The position numbers and the translations under genes are program-made. From NCBI GenBank assembly GCA_015680685.1, contig MNCI01018050.1, positions 87,714-147,282 of the forward strand: a DNA stretch of 59,569 bases, read 5' to 3'. Positions 1 to 10,974 of the stretch are shown here, piece by piece (the stretch's first letter is position 1; every line of letters starts with the position of its first letter). This stretch comes from Gnetum montanum (taxonomy: Eukaryota; Streptophyta; Gnetopsida; Gnetales; Gnetaceae). The notes below the pieces were generated by a model. It saw nothing but the letters and a program-made list of their open reading frames with translations, searched no databases and was not told the DNA's origin.

Positions 1-94
1 ATGAAGGGAGTGCCGCCTCTTATTTATAGATATGGCGGCGGGACGCGATATCGCGTACGCGATATCGCGGCCTAGTGAAAACCGCGTCTCATCA
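1..94 (-). mobile_element. Partial LTR (D-type) of a Ty3-gypsy element running off the left edge
   Basis: Read on the minus strand, the sequence begins TGATGAGACGCGG, holds two copies of the palindrome GCGATATCGC (45-54 and 59-68), then a TATA-like CTATAAATAAGAGGCGGC. The same order is seen at the start of the LTRs of element D. No GGGGGTA polypurine tract lies just outside position 94, so this is the outer 5' tip of a minus-strand element, or a solo LTR, rather than an internal LTR border. The rest lies outside the window. A flanking target duplication (CCAAT would be the candidate) cannot be tested. Confidence 0.8.
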
Positions 95-162
95 CCAATC
101 GTTTCATTTTTCACAACAGCACACTACAAAATCACACACACATACTCACATTAACTACTAAG

Positions 163-268
163 TCTATTTGGAGGTATTTGGGCCTTGGTGTTGCCAAAGA
201 CCAGCAAGCACCTAAATCCTGTTCGAGGACACTCATTGGCGATCGCGTCCCAAATGGTCACCAACAGC
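163..268 (-). other. GC-richer, CpG-containing coding-like island, unidentified
   Basis: In a region of otherwise very high AT, about 105 bases are balanced in composition and keep several CpGs. The minus strand stays open and includes TIWDAIANECPRTGF. The plus strand is also open for about 30 codons, so frame preservation proves little. It could be an exon scrap or part of an unrecognised transposon. No homology was recognised. Confidence 0.25.
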
Positions 269-1317
269 TACCTTCATAATTTACCAACTTTTAGCTTTTT
301 TTATTAGAAAAATTTATATGTGATGTTACATTTCATGTCCCCATTCCAAAATAATGTTGTTGCATAACAAATATGGTGAATCTTCATAACAAGTGTTATT
401 ATTATTGTAACAAGATCTAAAAGGGCATTTGTAATTAAGATCCAAAAGAGCACATTGTAATAATAGACATTTCTCTTGAAGTAATATTTAGGGGTTTAAC
501 CTAACACATTTATACCTAGGCTTAGAGGTCATGCTAGGCATGGAGTAGTGGAGGCTAAAAAGGTAAGTCATAGAAGTCAAATGAAGTGAGATAGGAAGTG
601 GACTAGCCATCCCTTCTAGTCAAGTAATAGGCCTAACCATGGTGGTAGTGCTAGATTAACTCTAAGGGATAAATGCCAAAGGAAGAAAACCCCAAGGAAC
701 ACTCTTAAAGCATGATACATATACTACATTCCATATCACAAAAAGCATTTTTTTTCTTTCTCTTTCTACATTTTTCTTGTTATTTCCTTCATGAATAATG
801 TCAAATGTTACATATATTTGATGTTTGGTATATTACCTTCTTACACATAATGTCTAATTTAATGTATATTTGATGTTTTCCATGACATCTGGGGATAGGA
901 TGTCACATTACAAGGCCACAAATTTACATCCTATACCTTTCTTCTTCTTAATCCATTGAATAGATCCTAATTTTTACTATTCCATTTTTATTCATGTTAA
1001 TTTCATTATTACTCATGTAATATAAAATTGGTATTTTTGGTAAACAAAATTATTTTAGCTTGTCTAACTTCATATATTCTTAATTCATAAGCCCCTATTT
1101 TTTAGTATCTATAATCAATCACTAACATTTCAGTTGTCTTATGGATCATTATGTAATAATGAAAATTTTAGTATTCCCTTATTTTCTTTTATTAATATTG
1201 ATCCTACTTCTAATTATGTTTTTTTTTTGTATGTACATATAGAAACTAATGAAATGGTAAAATATAAAAGGGCTTGGAATACCAATAGCCTAAAAAAAGT
1301 CCAACCTGATGAGGTGG

Positions 1318-1677
1318 AAGGAATGAGAGTTAAAAGATAAGGAGAAGGAATTTAAGGCTCTTAAAGAATTGAGTTTACCTAAAAATATCTAATAAAATTA
1401 ATAATGTATGCAGTCTTGAACTACCACTTAATTTCCCTAAGCTAGATACTTTATCTTCTCTTACACCTATTGCCTCCTCATTGTTCCTAGATTTGTTTAG
1501 ATCTTTACAAGTGGAGGAAGAGGAAATTAAACTACAACTATATTTACATAAAGTAGTCTTTTGAATGTTTTCAAACATAGAAAAATCTCAATGCAAGGAC
1601 ATAATAAAGGAGATGTGTCTCCTTGAGGTTTCAGCTAGGAAACTATTCCAACAAGTTTCATTGCTCAATATAAAGTA
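1318..1677 (+). pseudogene. Possible broken coding relic, charged and helical, unknown
   Basis: Two adjoining frames read as coding-like, with an apparent shift near 1390. The first includes KEFKALKELSLPKNI. The second runs from about 1410 to a TAA at about 1675 with one internal TGA, and includes FRSLQVEEEEIKLQLYLHK and IIKEMCLLEVSARKLFQQ. The content is Glu/Lys/Leu-rich and suggests helix or coiled coil. No family was recognised. It may be a scrap of a retroelement accessory ORF or of a host gene. AT-rich DNA gives such runs by chance fairly easily, so confidence is low. Confidence 0.2.
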
Positions 1678-1762
1678 AAGCTTTTTTTTATTTTATTTCA
1701 ATCCTATCATCTAAAACTTGAATTAGAAATAGTTACTATAGATTTACACTCTTCATTTTTTA

Positions 1763-2642
1763 TGAATCATGGTTGGCTACATCGACAAGGCCTCATCAAC
1801 TAGGCCTCATTGACTCATCATTTCAACGTGGCCCTATTGATGCAAGGTCCATTTTTGCTTATAAATATGTGCTCACTAGTCACATTTATGACATCAATTA
1901 GTCATAGTGTAGTGAAGCATTTTTAATTTTTCTATTTAAAAGTTAGAATATTTTCCCTAGTGCCCACAACAGGAGTCCTTAAGTATATGAATCTTTATAC
2001 AAGCATTGTTGTACTTGAGCACAATAGTGTGTGCAGAAATAAAGATGAACTTCTTGATAAGTCTTGTACCATTTTGGATAGTTTAAATGTTTCATTTATG
2101 AATTTAATATTCTTATTTATTTATTCAATGTTTTCTAGTAATTAAGCTAATTAGGTAATTAAGTGAGATAAGCTAGATAGATTAGTTACATAAGTATGAC
2201 TGCTTCGAGTGTAACACACATCCACTTAGTAATCCCAGTAACGCTATTGCTTGGTCTACCCAGTGATGTAGTTGGTAACCTAGTAATGGATATGTGTGTT
2301 TAGGACATGTATGGAAAGTGGGACCGAATGCTTATGTTAGAACTAGTTAGAGATCAGTTAGTTAGTTAAATCAAATTAGTCATTAAACTATTTTATCTCT
2401 CTTTTCAAGTAGCAAAGAACCTAAAACATAAAATGATAAAAGTCATATGCCTCAATTACACTTAACCATACCTTTTAGCTTCACAAGTATAATTGTGAAG
2501 ACAACAAATGACCCTAGGGAAATATTTACTTTCTAGAAGACTAGTGCACTAGAAACTATAAAGTTTATAGAATTTGACCAAATCACGCATGAGCGCTTTG
2601 TGATTCATATGGTTGAGCATAGGGGTACCTTGCCAATCATCA
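1763..2642 (+). repeat. 5' LTR of element A
   Basis: This LTR aligns along its whole length with the split 3' LTR. It begins TGAATCATGG (the 3' copy begins TGATGAG) and ends in the family end CATCA. A TATA-like TTATAAATATG lies near 1860, downstream of a U3 rich in GTCAAT/ATTGAC motifs. AATAAA at 2038-2043, before GATGAACTTCTT, matches the same position in the D LTR and is the likely poly(A) signal. The LTR is about 880 bp. Confidence 0.88.
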
Positions 2643-2643
2643 T

Positions 2644-2661
2644 TAGCACCATTTTTAGGAA
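2644..2661 (+). other. Primer-binding site of A (tRNA-Asp type, decayed)
   Basis: TAGCACCATTTTTAGGAA starts two bases after the LTR end. Compared with the tRNA-Asp complement TGGCGCCGTTGCCGGGGA, eight bases differ, seven of them transitions. The position and the better-preserved copies in B and C support the call. Confidence 0.65.
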
Positions 2662-2792
2662 ATTTATTTATTAAAATATATGTGATCTAGGTTTAGTGAA
2701 CATTATTAATCTCATTGGATAAACCCAAGGTCAACATCACTCTCAAATGACATATAATTACAAACGCACACTGATTATTTTATTTTTTGCAA

Positions 2793-4610
2793 AATGTCTT
2801 CTTCCCACAGGCATGAAGATGTTAAACCATTGATCCCATAAGAGTGAAAAGTGGTATCAACTCATCCAAATGAGTATGTACCAAATTTCACCTTCATCCT
2901 ACATTGGGATCAACAATTGTGATGGCATGCTATGAAAGGCAACATCGTATTGCCCCCCGATTGATCTATGCTAGGGATGCTCTTTCAAACTCTTAAGAGT
3001 TTGGGCACTCTAGATCTTTACAAGGAATACGTTGTGAATGGTTATGAAAATTAAGACTATCATCCCACTAAAACACAACATAGAAGAGATAGACACCAAG
3101 AGAAGCACCATCAGTTTACAAAGGGGAAATACTTTATTGACATATTCCTGCTAAACCAAAATGACAATGTAGATCCTCCTCCTGAGGATTTTGAACATGA
3201 AGATTTTCCACCCTCAGTTATTGGTGATGGGGATGCAACCTTGAACCTTCAATCCACTATTCATAAACCAAGTTCAAAAAAACATGACAGTCAAGGCAAG
3301 GACTTAAGTAAACATCACAATGGCAAGGGATCTAAGGATGGTGGTCATAATGATTGAAGAGGTGGTGGTGGACACCATGGTGGTGGTGATAGTCCACCTT
3401 CCTCTTCATCCTCTTCATTTGATTTTGAACATTCCTCTTCATCTACTAGTTCTCATAGAAGCCACTATAGAAATAATCCTAATGAAGGTGATCAACAAGA
3501 CAACAATGATAGCAGAACTTGCCAAGAACATTGGGGTAACAAAGGACATAATCAAAGATAATGCAATAATGATGATGATGTGACTCTATTAGCAACTTGA
3601 ATCATTCTTAACATTGTAAAGGTATTAAAGATTCCAACTAGGCATTTGAAAGATAGTTGGATCAAGCACTTACATATGAACAATATTCCAAGATTTGAAG
3701 GGGGATACAATCTTGATCTGGAAACATATCTACAAGATTTCCAAGATGCTTGTTCCTTAAAAAAAATTGAAAATAATTGGCATAAACTCAAGCTCTTCCC
3801 TAGGATACTCATCAAGAAAGCTAAAAGCTAGTATCGATCCTTAGAGCTGGAATCTATCCACCGATGGTGTACAATACTTGAGCTATTTAATGATAAATAC
3901 CAAACATACTCTAGAGTGTCCAATCTAAGAAGGAAAATCCAAGGCTAGAAATAGAGAATACATGAACCCTTGGATGCTACCATGGCCAAATATTATTCTC
4001 TCTTACACTGATGCCCTAGCCATGGATATTCTTAGAGGAAACAACTTTGCCACATCATTGATGGGCTCAGAGAAAAAACAAGAAGAGATTTTGGGATTTA
4101 TGCCTAAGGGAGACTCTCTGAATTAAGAGCTCATCAAATCCAAAGGCTTATAGAGTAGGTAGAAAAATAAGGTGAGTTACAAAAAATAAAATGTGTAAAA
4201 GAGTATAATAGGAATCCTTCCATAAGAAAAAGGAGGTCCAATTCTGTGACGAGGATGTACCACTTGATGAGGTGTAAAAAAAAATCTTGTCTATACAAAA
4301 ACCTATTTATGATACTTTTGACAAAGGTTGATGAATTATGGGACTCTTTGAATGAGAAATTCCAAACTTCTATGAAAATTGTAGAAGCATCTAAAGAACA
4401 GAATGGTGATCATGAATGTAGGAGATAAAAAGAAGCTAAATATGCCTACAAGAGACGTAAGGGCAAGGTTGTTGTAGTATAAGAAGTTATGGAAATTGAC
4501 TCTGATTATGATATTAGTTGTAACATCTATTAATACGAACATCCAAATGGTTTTTTCCCTATGGTGTCACAAGAGCCTGGGGTGTACGCATTGAATCCTT
4601 GACTAGCATG
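2793..4610 (+). pseudogene. gag: Element A gag relic
   Basis: The proposed start is ATG at 2793 (MSSSHRHEDV), aligned with gag starts in B and E. The N-terminal part includes NEYVPNFTFILHWDQQL, matching NEYVSNFTFILH in E. A Gly/His/Ser-rich hinge follows (about 3350-3500). The core around 3640-4150 reads DSWIKHLHMNNIPRFEGGY, then KLKLFPRILIKKAKS and ELFNDKYQTYSRVSNL, a retrotransposon gag capsid pattern shared with B, C and D. A degraded zinc-knuckle region lies near 4510-4560, where D has CEICQCEHPKGC. More than a dozen stops interrupt it. Known role of the family: capsid of virus-like particles in the cytoplasm. Confidence 0.8.
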
Positions 4611-5319
4611 TAGGCAAGCACCCAAATAATTGTCTTATCCTCAAGGCAATTCCACCAACAACAATAAGCTTATTACCCAAGTGGAGCTCTACCACACCCA
4701 TATGAGCAATACCAATAGTGGCACTAACCACAATTGTGAGGAATGCCATCATCAAGGTAGCAGTACCCTTACAAGAAATCAAATCCATACAGGTACTATA
4801 TTCAACAATCCATTTCTCCACAAATTTTTGCAATCCATGCCTCATTCAAGCATCACTATTAACCTATAGAGTACCATCAAACTCATTCACCATTTACTCA
4901 AGGATAGCATCCACACTAATACCACCCTTTGCATCTATTTGCACACATCCCTCCACATTTTACCTAGTTACCTCTTTCTCTATCCATGTAGGGTGAAACT
5001 CCCCCATAGCTGTAGCAACAAAATTCTACAAAAGCTGTGAATTTACAACCATCCTTATAGCCACATGGGTTAGACAATTGATCCAAGAAACAACCATTTT
5101 TCCAACCCAACAATCCTTCTAAACCCTCACAACCTAATGTGGCTAGTCACCCTGCATCTCCAACACCCTCATCCCCTACATCAAATACATTTGAGAGCTC
5201 TTCAAATCAAATGCCACCTTAGATCTACACTATGATGCTAACTCATGCTATTTCTAATTAGATCAAGGCTAGAAACCTTTCCACAAAAATATCTAAGCCA
5301 AGGAGTCCTCTCATTTACT

Positions 5320-8300
5320 TACAAATCGTTAGACATGAGCCATGCAAGCCTCTTCTTAATTCTAGTTCTAGAGTTAATCTCATCTCTCATGACATGACTA
5401 AGTCCTAGACCTACCACCTCTCAAGAAGAGTAACATTCATTAGAATTATCACACCAAGCAATCACTATCCCTTTGGAGTTAGTGGAAGACATTATGACCA
5501 TAGTTAGTGGGTGGTCCTATCCTACTAATTTTTTGGCGATCAAGATTGAGAACTACAAAGGTGAGTTACCCATCATTATGGGAAGGACATGGTTGAGGAC
5601 AGTAAATGCATGTATGGGTATAAGGAACCTCTCCTTGGAAATCTCTAGGGAAAATGAATTTGAACATTTAGAAAAGAAGCATGTTCCATGTATCATGTAT
5701 AGTGATAATAGGTGCAATTGCATGCAAAAGATCTGGTCCATCAAAAGTACATTCATTAAAGCATGTAGTTAGTATGCACATGAACAAGATCTCTAAAGGT
5801 GTTTGTACACAGCAACCACAAAAAATAGGAGGGCACCTAGTGGCTAACAGTTGACTCTGACAATAGCACACTATGCATGGAACAAACCAAGAGCCTAACA
5901 TGTGCTTATGTTGAAGGCATGAATGAACTTGAGCAAGTTCACAACTAACTCTTTGATGATGAAGATGATGATACCTATTGGGAAGAGTTGGAAATCCTTG
6001 ATAACTTCAAGAAGGAGACCCTAGAGTTGAAAACTCTACCAACTAGCATAGAGTATGCATTTTTAAACAATAGAAAGCTAATCATAATCAATGCCAACCT
6101 TTCTCCTAAACAAAAAGAAAAGTTATTGCAGATGGTTAATAGTTAATTGGAATCAATCTAAGGATATGCTAGCAATGCATTTACACCAACCCTTCCATGA
6201 ACCCAAGAAGGTACCTACAGAGGTAGCTAAACCAAAAATTGAAGTAGATCGTCAAGGAGGAAAGAGGACACCTCCTCAAAGAAGGGTTTATCTATCCCAT
6301 TGTGGATAGTAAGTGAGTTAGCCCACTCATAATTGTGCCAAAGAAAGGTGGTAAGTGGTAGGTCTGCATTGATTTTAGGCTATTGAATATGGCAACATTT
6401 AAAGATCATTTTCCATTGCCATTTTTAGACCAAGTGTTGGACACTATTTCTATGCATTACTATTATGGCTTCTTGGATGGTTATAGTCGCTGTAACCAAA
6501 TCCAAATTGTGCTAGAAGATTAGACGAAGACAACATTCGCAAGTCCCTAAGGGACTTTTGCATATTGTAAGATGCCATTTGATCTATGCAACACCCTTGC
6601 AACATTTCAACACCTAGTCCTTAGTATTTTTCACACAGCAAATTAGTAGTGGGGTAGAAGTCTTTATCGATCACTTCTCTAACTATGGGTCTATATTTGA
6701 GTAAGACCTAGATCACCTTGAGTAGGTTCTGAAAAGATATGTTGAAGCAAATCTTAGACTCAATTAGAAGAAAATCCCTTTAATGAACCTAAGAAGGCAT
6801 AGTACTAGGGCATAGAATTTCACAAAAACATATTAAGGCAGACCTTAAAAATATGAGGTTCATCCAAGTAATAACCCACTAACTAGAAACTATCAAAGAT
6901 GTTTAGTCATTCCCTAGACATATTAGCTACTACCGATGATTTATAGAGAATTTCTCTAAGATTGAAAAGCTATTAGTCATGCTTATGAGGAAAGATGCTC
7001 TGTTCATATAGACCAAGGAATGTGAACATGCATTCCAACAATTAAAATACAAACTCATAGAAACTCCAATTCTACAAGCACCAAATTGGTCCAGACCATT
7101 CCACATAATCACAAATGACTCTAATTATACCTTAGGAGCCATGCTTATGTAGTTGGATGCTAAGAAGTGTCCATATTACATCCACTACCTGAGCCAAAGC
7201 ATTGTGGGTGCATAATTAAATTACATCACAACTAAAAAATAACTAATGATAGTGGTGTATGCTCTTGAAAAGTTTAGGAACTGTGTGCTTGGTTATAAGG
7301 TATTTGTGCAAGTAGACCACAATGTCATTCGCTTCCTAATCAACAAGCTGATAGTAAGCCCTCATATCATATGATGGTTCATAATCTTATAAGAATTTGA
7401 TCTCATGATGGTAGATCAAAAAGGAACTGAGAATGTGGTCACTGACCACCTCTCTTAACTAAGATGGTATAATAAAGAAAAGGAGAGTCCACTCTCTAAT
7501 CAATTTCTAGATGAACTTCTCTTTATAGAAGCAATAAATGACCAAGTGTCCATAGAACCAACATGGTACAATGAAATCCTCACCTATCTTCTCAATCAAG
7601 AGATTCCACAAGATCTTGACTTTAGAAAGCAATAATAGTTTCATCATTGAGCCAAATACTTCATGGAAATCAACAAATACTTGTACAAGATATGTGTTGA
7701 TGGCCTAGTTCATTGGTGTGTCCCTAATATAGATCAACTATGCATTCTCCAAGATTCTCACAAAGGTTCCTATGGAGGCCACTATGCATGGAGACACATG
7801 GCCATAAAAATCCTAATTGCAAGATACTGTTGGCCTATAATCTTTAGAGATGCCTACCAATTTTTCCAATCTTATAAGCACTATCAATGAGATGGTGGGA
7901 TAACCACTCGAATGGAGGGTCCTCAATAATGGATTCAACCACTATAGTCCTTTAACATATGGGGCATTGACTTCATGGGTTCCATCACACCCATGTACAA
8001 TGGAAAGGCATATATCATCATACAAATTGACTATTGCATAAAATGGGTAGAAGCAGCAACCATCACTGATTGTACATCATCTACTACTGTTAGATTTGTA
8101 CAACAACATGTTGTAAATAGGTTTGGGATGCCATATGTACTAATTTCTAGCAATGGAACTCACTTTACAAGTTCCACTTTTTGAAAAATTATACAATGCT
8201 TGGGGGTTCAACTTAAATTAATAACACCCTATCACCCCCAAGCCAATAATCAAGTAGAGGTAACTAACAAGGAGATCACAAAGGTTCTAATAAGGACAAT

Positions 8301-8870
8301 TAGCAAATATAGGAGAGATTAGAGCACAAAACTCAATGATGCCCTCTGGGCCTATCACTCAACATGAAAACTTCCTATTGGCTACACCCCCTACAAGCTA
8401 GTGTATGAAAATCTTCCAATGCTCCCAATTCAATCTAAGCCTCGTACACTCTCAACAACCTATGATCTAAATCTTGACATAAGTCTAGCATAGAAGGAAA
8501 TATTGATCAACTTCAATGTGCTAGATGAAAATTGATTAGTGGCTCTATCTTTGAACAAGGTGCATAAGACATTTAACAAGCAATTTCATAACCTCAAAAT
8601 ACAAAAAATGAAATTTCAACCAAGAGATAAGGTTCTCTATTAGAACCCCAAACATGTACCCCAGAAGAAAAAGTTCCACATGTTGTTGGAAGGACCTTAT
8701 ATAATGAATCAAACCTTTCCCTTTGGGGTCATGTTAATCTAAAAACCTAAGAGCCCAAATAAAAAGCAATTAGTCAACATCTAGCAAGTGAAACCTTTCC
8801 TAGAACCAAGACAAGCTAATGCAACTACCACCTCAACGAATGAGCAACCACATTCAATTTTTTAGATCTC
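5320..8870 (+). pseudogene. pol: Element A pol relic (PR, RT, RNase H, integrase)
   Basis: Domains in order: aspartic protease, where the active-site segment reads LLNSSSRVNL (D in its place reads LLDSGSEVNL), so the catalytic Asp and Gly are lost at about 5358-5366. The C-terminal protease half keeps GWSYPTNFLAIKIENYKGE and IIMGRTWL. RT spans about 6300-6950, with CIDFRLLNMATFKDHFPLP and a catalytic box reading FIDH at 6663-6674 instead of FMDD. RNase H lies around 7080-7480. Integrase covers about 7660-8700, with the zinc-binding HKGSYGGHYAW region, the first Asp in GIDFMGS, then ISSNGTHF in place of ISDNGTHF, so the second catalytic Asp is Ser (8149-8151). The last Glu survives in VEVTNKEI. 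Stops and frame changes throughout make it non-functional. Confidence 0.85.
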
Positions 8871-9561
8871 CTCCTTTCAACTCAATCATTGGGGAGATGG
8901 CCATCCATGCTAACCATCCATATGGCTCCTTAGTTTTTTTTTTCACTTTTTATTTTACACATTTTGTTTTATACTTTTTTGATTTTTACCTTTTTCTTTT
9001 TTTTTTTTGATTCTATTGGTTTTCTCAATTTTTTTCTTTTACAACATCATTAGTATGTTATCGTTCTTGATCATTTTATACTTTTTTCTATATTTTACTT
9101 TATTGTGTATCTATGTATCACTTTTCATCATTTTTTCTAATAAAAGTGCTCTATTACCAGAAGGCATAGTGTGGATATTGCTATTTACTGATGATTGTTT
9201 GTGCTTAATGTTGTGATTGTCAATGTCTAGTTTCTATTTTTGAATTCTGATGTCTAATAACTTTGACATGGTTTATTTTTCATGGAACAAGTAGTCAGTC
9301 TATCACATACACTCATCCACAAACTCTATGATTTTCCTTATTTTAGAAGTTTGAGGTCCCTTCCATTAGAGAAACGTTTAATAAATTGGTGACCTTGGTA
9401 GTTTCCAAAATTTGAAAGGATTTAAAAGTTTGTACAAGATGTGATTTTAAGGGAACTTAATACTCTTTGTACTCTTCTACTTACTTGGGTCCTTGAGTGT
9501 TTTCATTAACTATTTGTTGTTCCATGTTCTAATAATGGGAAAACAAATAAATTTTTTGCAT

Positions 9562-9616
9562 GGTGTGGTTCCCATCCAAAGGAAAAAAACATGTGACTGG
9601 AATTCAAAGCACACCC
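9562..9616 (+). other. Conserved hairpin-forming element in A
   Basis: GGTGTGGTTCCCA pairs in part with GGAATTCAAAGCACACC across a loop of about 20-25 bases. Equivalent pairs occur in B (19808-19858) and D (52661-52708), where the inner arm pairs better (TTCTCAC with GTGAGAA in B). The outer stem GGTGTG/CACACC is kept in all three. Confidence 0.5.
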
Positions 9617-10400
9617 CTTAGATAAATAAATGGGCTACAAGCATTAGTTATGGAACTAGAAAGACATGTTACCCAAGCCTGAAGGTCCCCTCTAACTAAG
9701 GACCTATATCACTTTTTACTTCTCTTTTATTCTCTTTGTGTAATGATGGTTGTTTATGGGAGCACTCTCTTATCTTGACGAGGTTGCTCAATCTTGGAGT
9801 GATGATACGAAGTCACTAAAACAAGCTAGTTTTGGTCTAGACTAAGGATGGACCTTCTCAAGTAATTTTAAACACAAACTCCACAAGGGACTTCTTATGA
9901 CCTCAATTCAGGATTCCATCCCACCTTCTCCATAAATGCTACCCTAGGTCACCTCACTACCAATTTCTATGTTATGCTCGATGTCTTAGTTTGACATGTT
10001 GGAATTCTTAGATAGATTCTTTCTAGTTGGTCCTTAACTTGTCATGATTATTAATTAACTATGGAGCTCATGGACTCATTAGTTGGGGTTAATCAAGGGC
10101 AAAAAGGACATGTGCCTACTATGGGGAGGACCCACGTACATATATTTTGGCTTAGTTAGTTAAGTTCCTTACTTTAGACATTGCTAAAGTCCTATCTTTC
10201 ACATATTCCATTGTGTATCTCACAAAGTGCTCCTTAGACTCCCATAACATTCATTCTCTAGACTATTTTCTCAACTTTTTCATCTTTTTTCCACCTCAAG
10301 TACCCTCTTCTACTATTTTCACCATGTTTTTGGCCTTTTGGACTTCCATTTGATCCTAATTTCACTCAAAAATTCCTTGTATTTTGGAAGTTTGACCAAA

Positions 10401-10520
10401 GTCAATGCAAGTCTACGATGGTCAACAACTACATCACTAGGCCCAGTCAATGCAGTGGACCCTATCAATGGTGCCCCATTGACTAGGCACCATTGACACA
10501 TGCCAAAAATCCTATAAATA
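10401..10520 (+). promoter_or_regulatory. Possible internal promoter of A, U3-like, upstream of the extra ORF
   Basis: GTCAATGC occurs at 10401-10408 and 10446-10453. A perfect 11-base inverted repeat (TCAATGGTGCC at 10465-10475 with GGCACCATTGA at 10486-10496) surrounds a further CATTGAC. TATAAATA follows at 10513-10520. The 3' LTR of the same element carries GTCAATGC at 14117-14124 and 14137-14144 ahead of its TATA-like region. The extra ORF starts about 455 bases downstream. That this is a promoter is inference from layout and motif sharing. Confidence 0.4.
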
Positions 10521-10974
10521 CCACCACATACTTTGAAGTTTTTTGTTATTTTCTTCATAACACAAGGGGAGATTTTGCCATTTTTTAGAGCCCAAAACTT
10601 TCCAAAGCCTATAACTTCCAAACCATTTGTCCAAATCACTTCATTCTTTGATCTTGTAGCTACCAGAGGTAATCTATTCATCGTGGGGGCTACAAACCTT
10701 AAGGTTTTCAATGAAATTTTTTGAAAATTTTTCGTACTCCCCAAAGGGTTATTGAATACAATGCTATGAAACCATCAAATTTTGAGAGTTAACCATTCCA
10801 ACACCCTCCGAAATGACTTATTAACATTAAAACATAAGCAAAATGATGATTAAAATTGATTAAATCAACCATAATCACAACTTAGCTAAGTGTAACTATC
10901 CTAAGAAGATAAGGTATCCCAATTATTTCATGTTACACAAGAATTACTAACCTATGATCATGTTTTGATTACAA

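Larger units (their letters stand above)
95..1762. other. AT-rich inter-element DNA, no supported gene
   Basis: This is mostly low-complexity AT-rich sequence. Two short stretches look coding-like: a GC-richer island at 163-268 and a run near 1318-1677, annotated separately. No LTR, PBS or domain could be recognised in the rest. Confidence 0.5.
8871..10974 (+). other. Element A post-pol non-coding region
   Basis: T-rich sequence follows pol (about 8930-9140), then a segment conserved with B and D, including a hairpin at 9562-9616, GGGCTACAAGCATTAGTTAT and GGGGAGGACCCA near 10118. A segment of roughly 300 bp around 10310-10640 has no counterpart in D and contains U3-like motifs and a TATA-like box. 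The region is best read as an untranslated spacer leading to the extra ORF. Confidence 0.6.

Noticed and set aside
8819-9216. Two hydrophobic frames rich in Phe/Leu after pol of A
   Set aside because: They come from T-rich spacer; env-like membrane segments were considered, but B and D show only a T-rich minisatellite here.
10319-10744. 141-codon frame on the minus strand in element A
   Set aside because: Tempting because some Tat elements carry an antisense gene, but it lies over the inverted-repeat and TATA-like segment, has no recognised domain and no counterpart in B, C or D.
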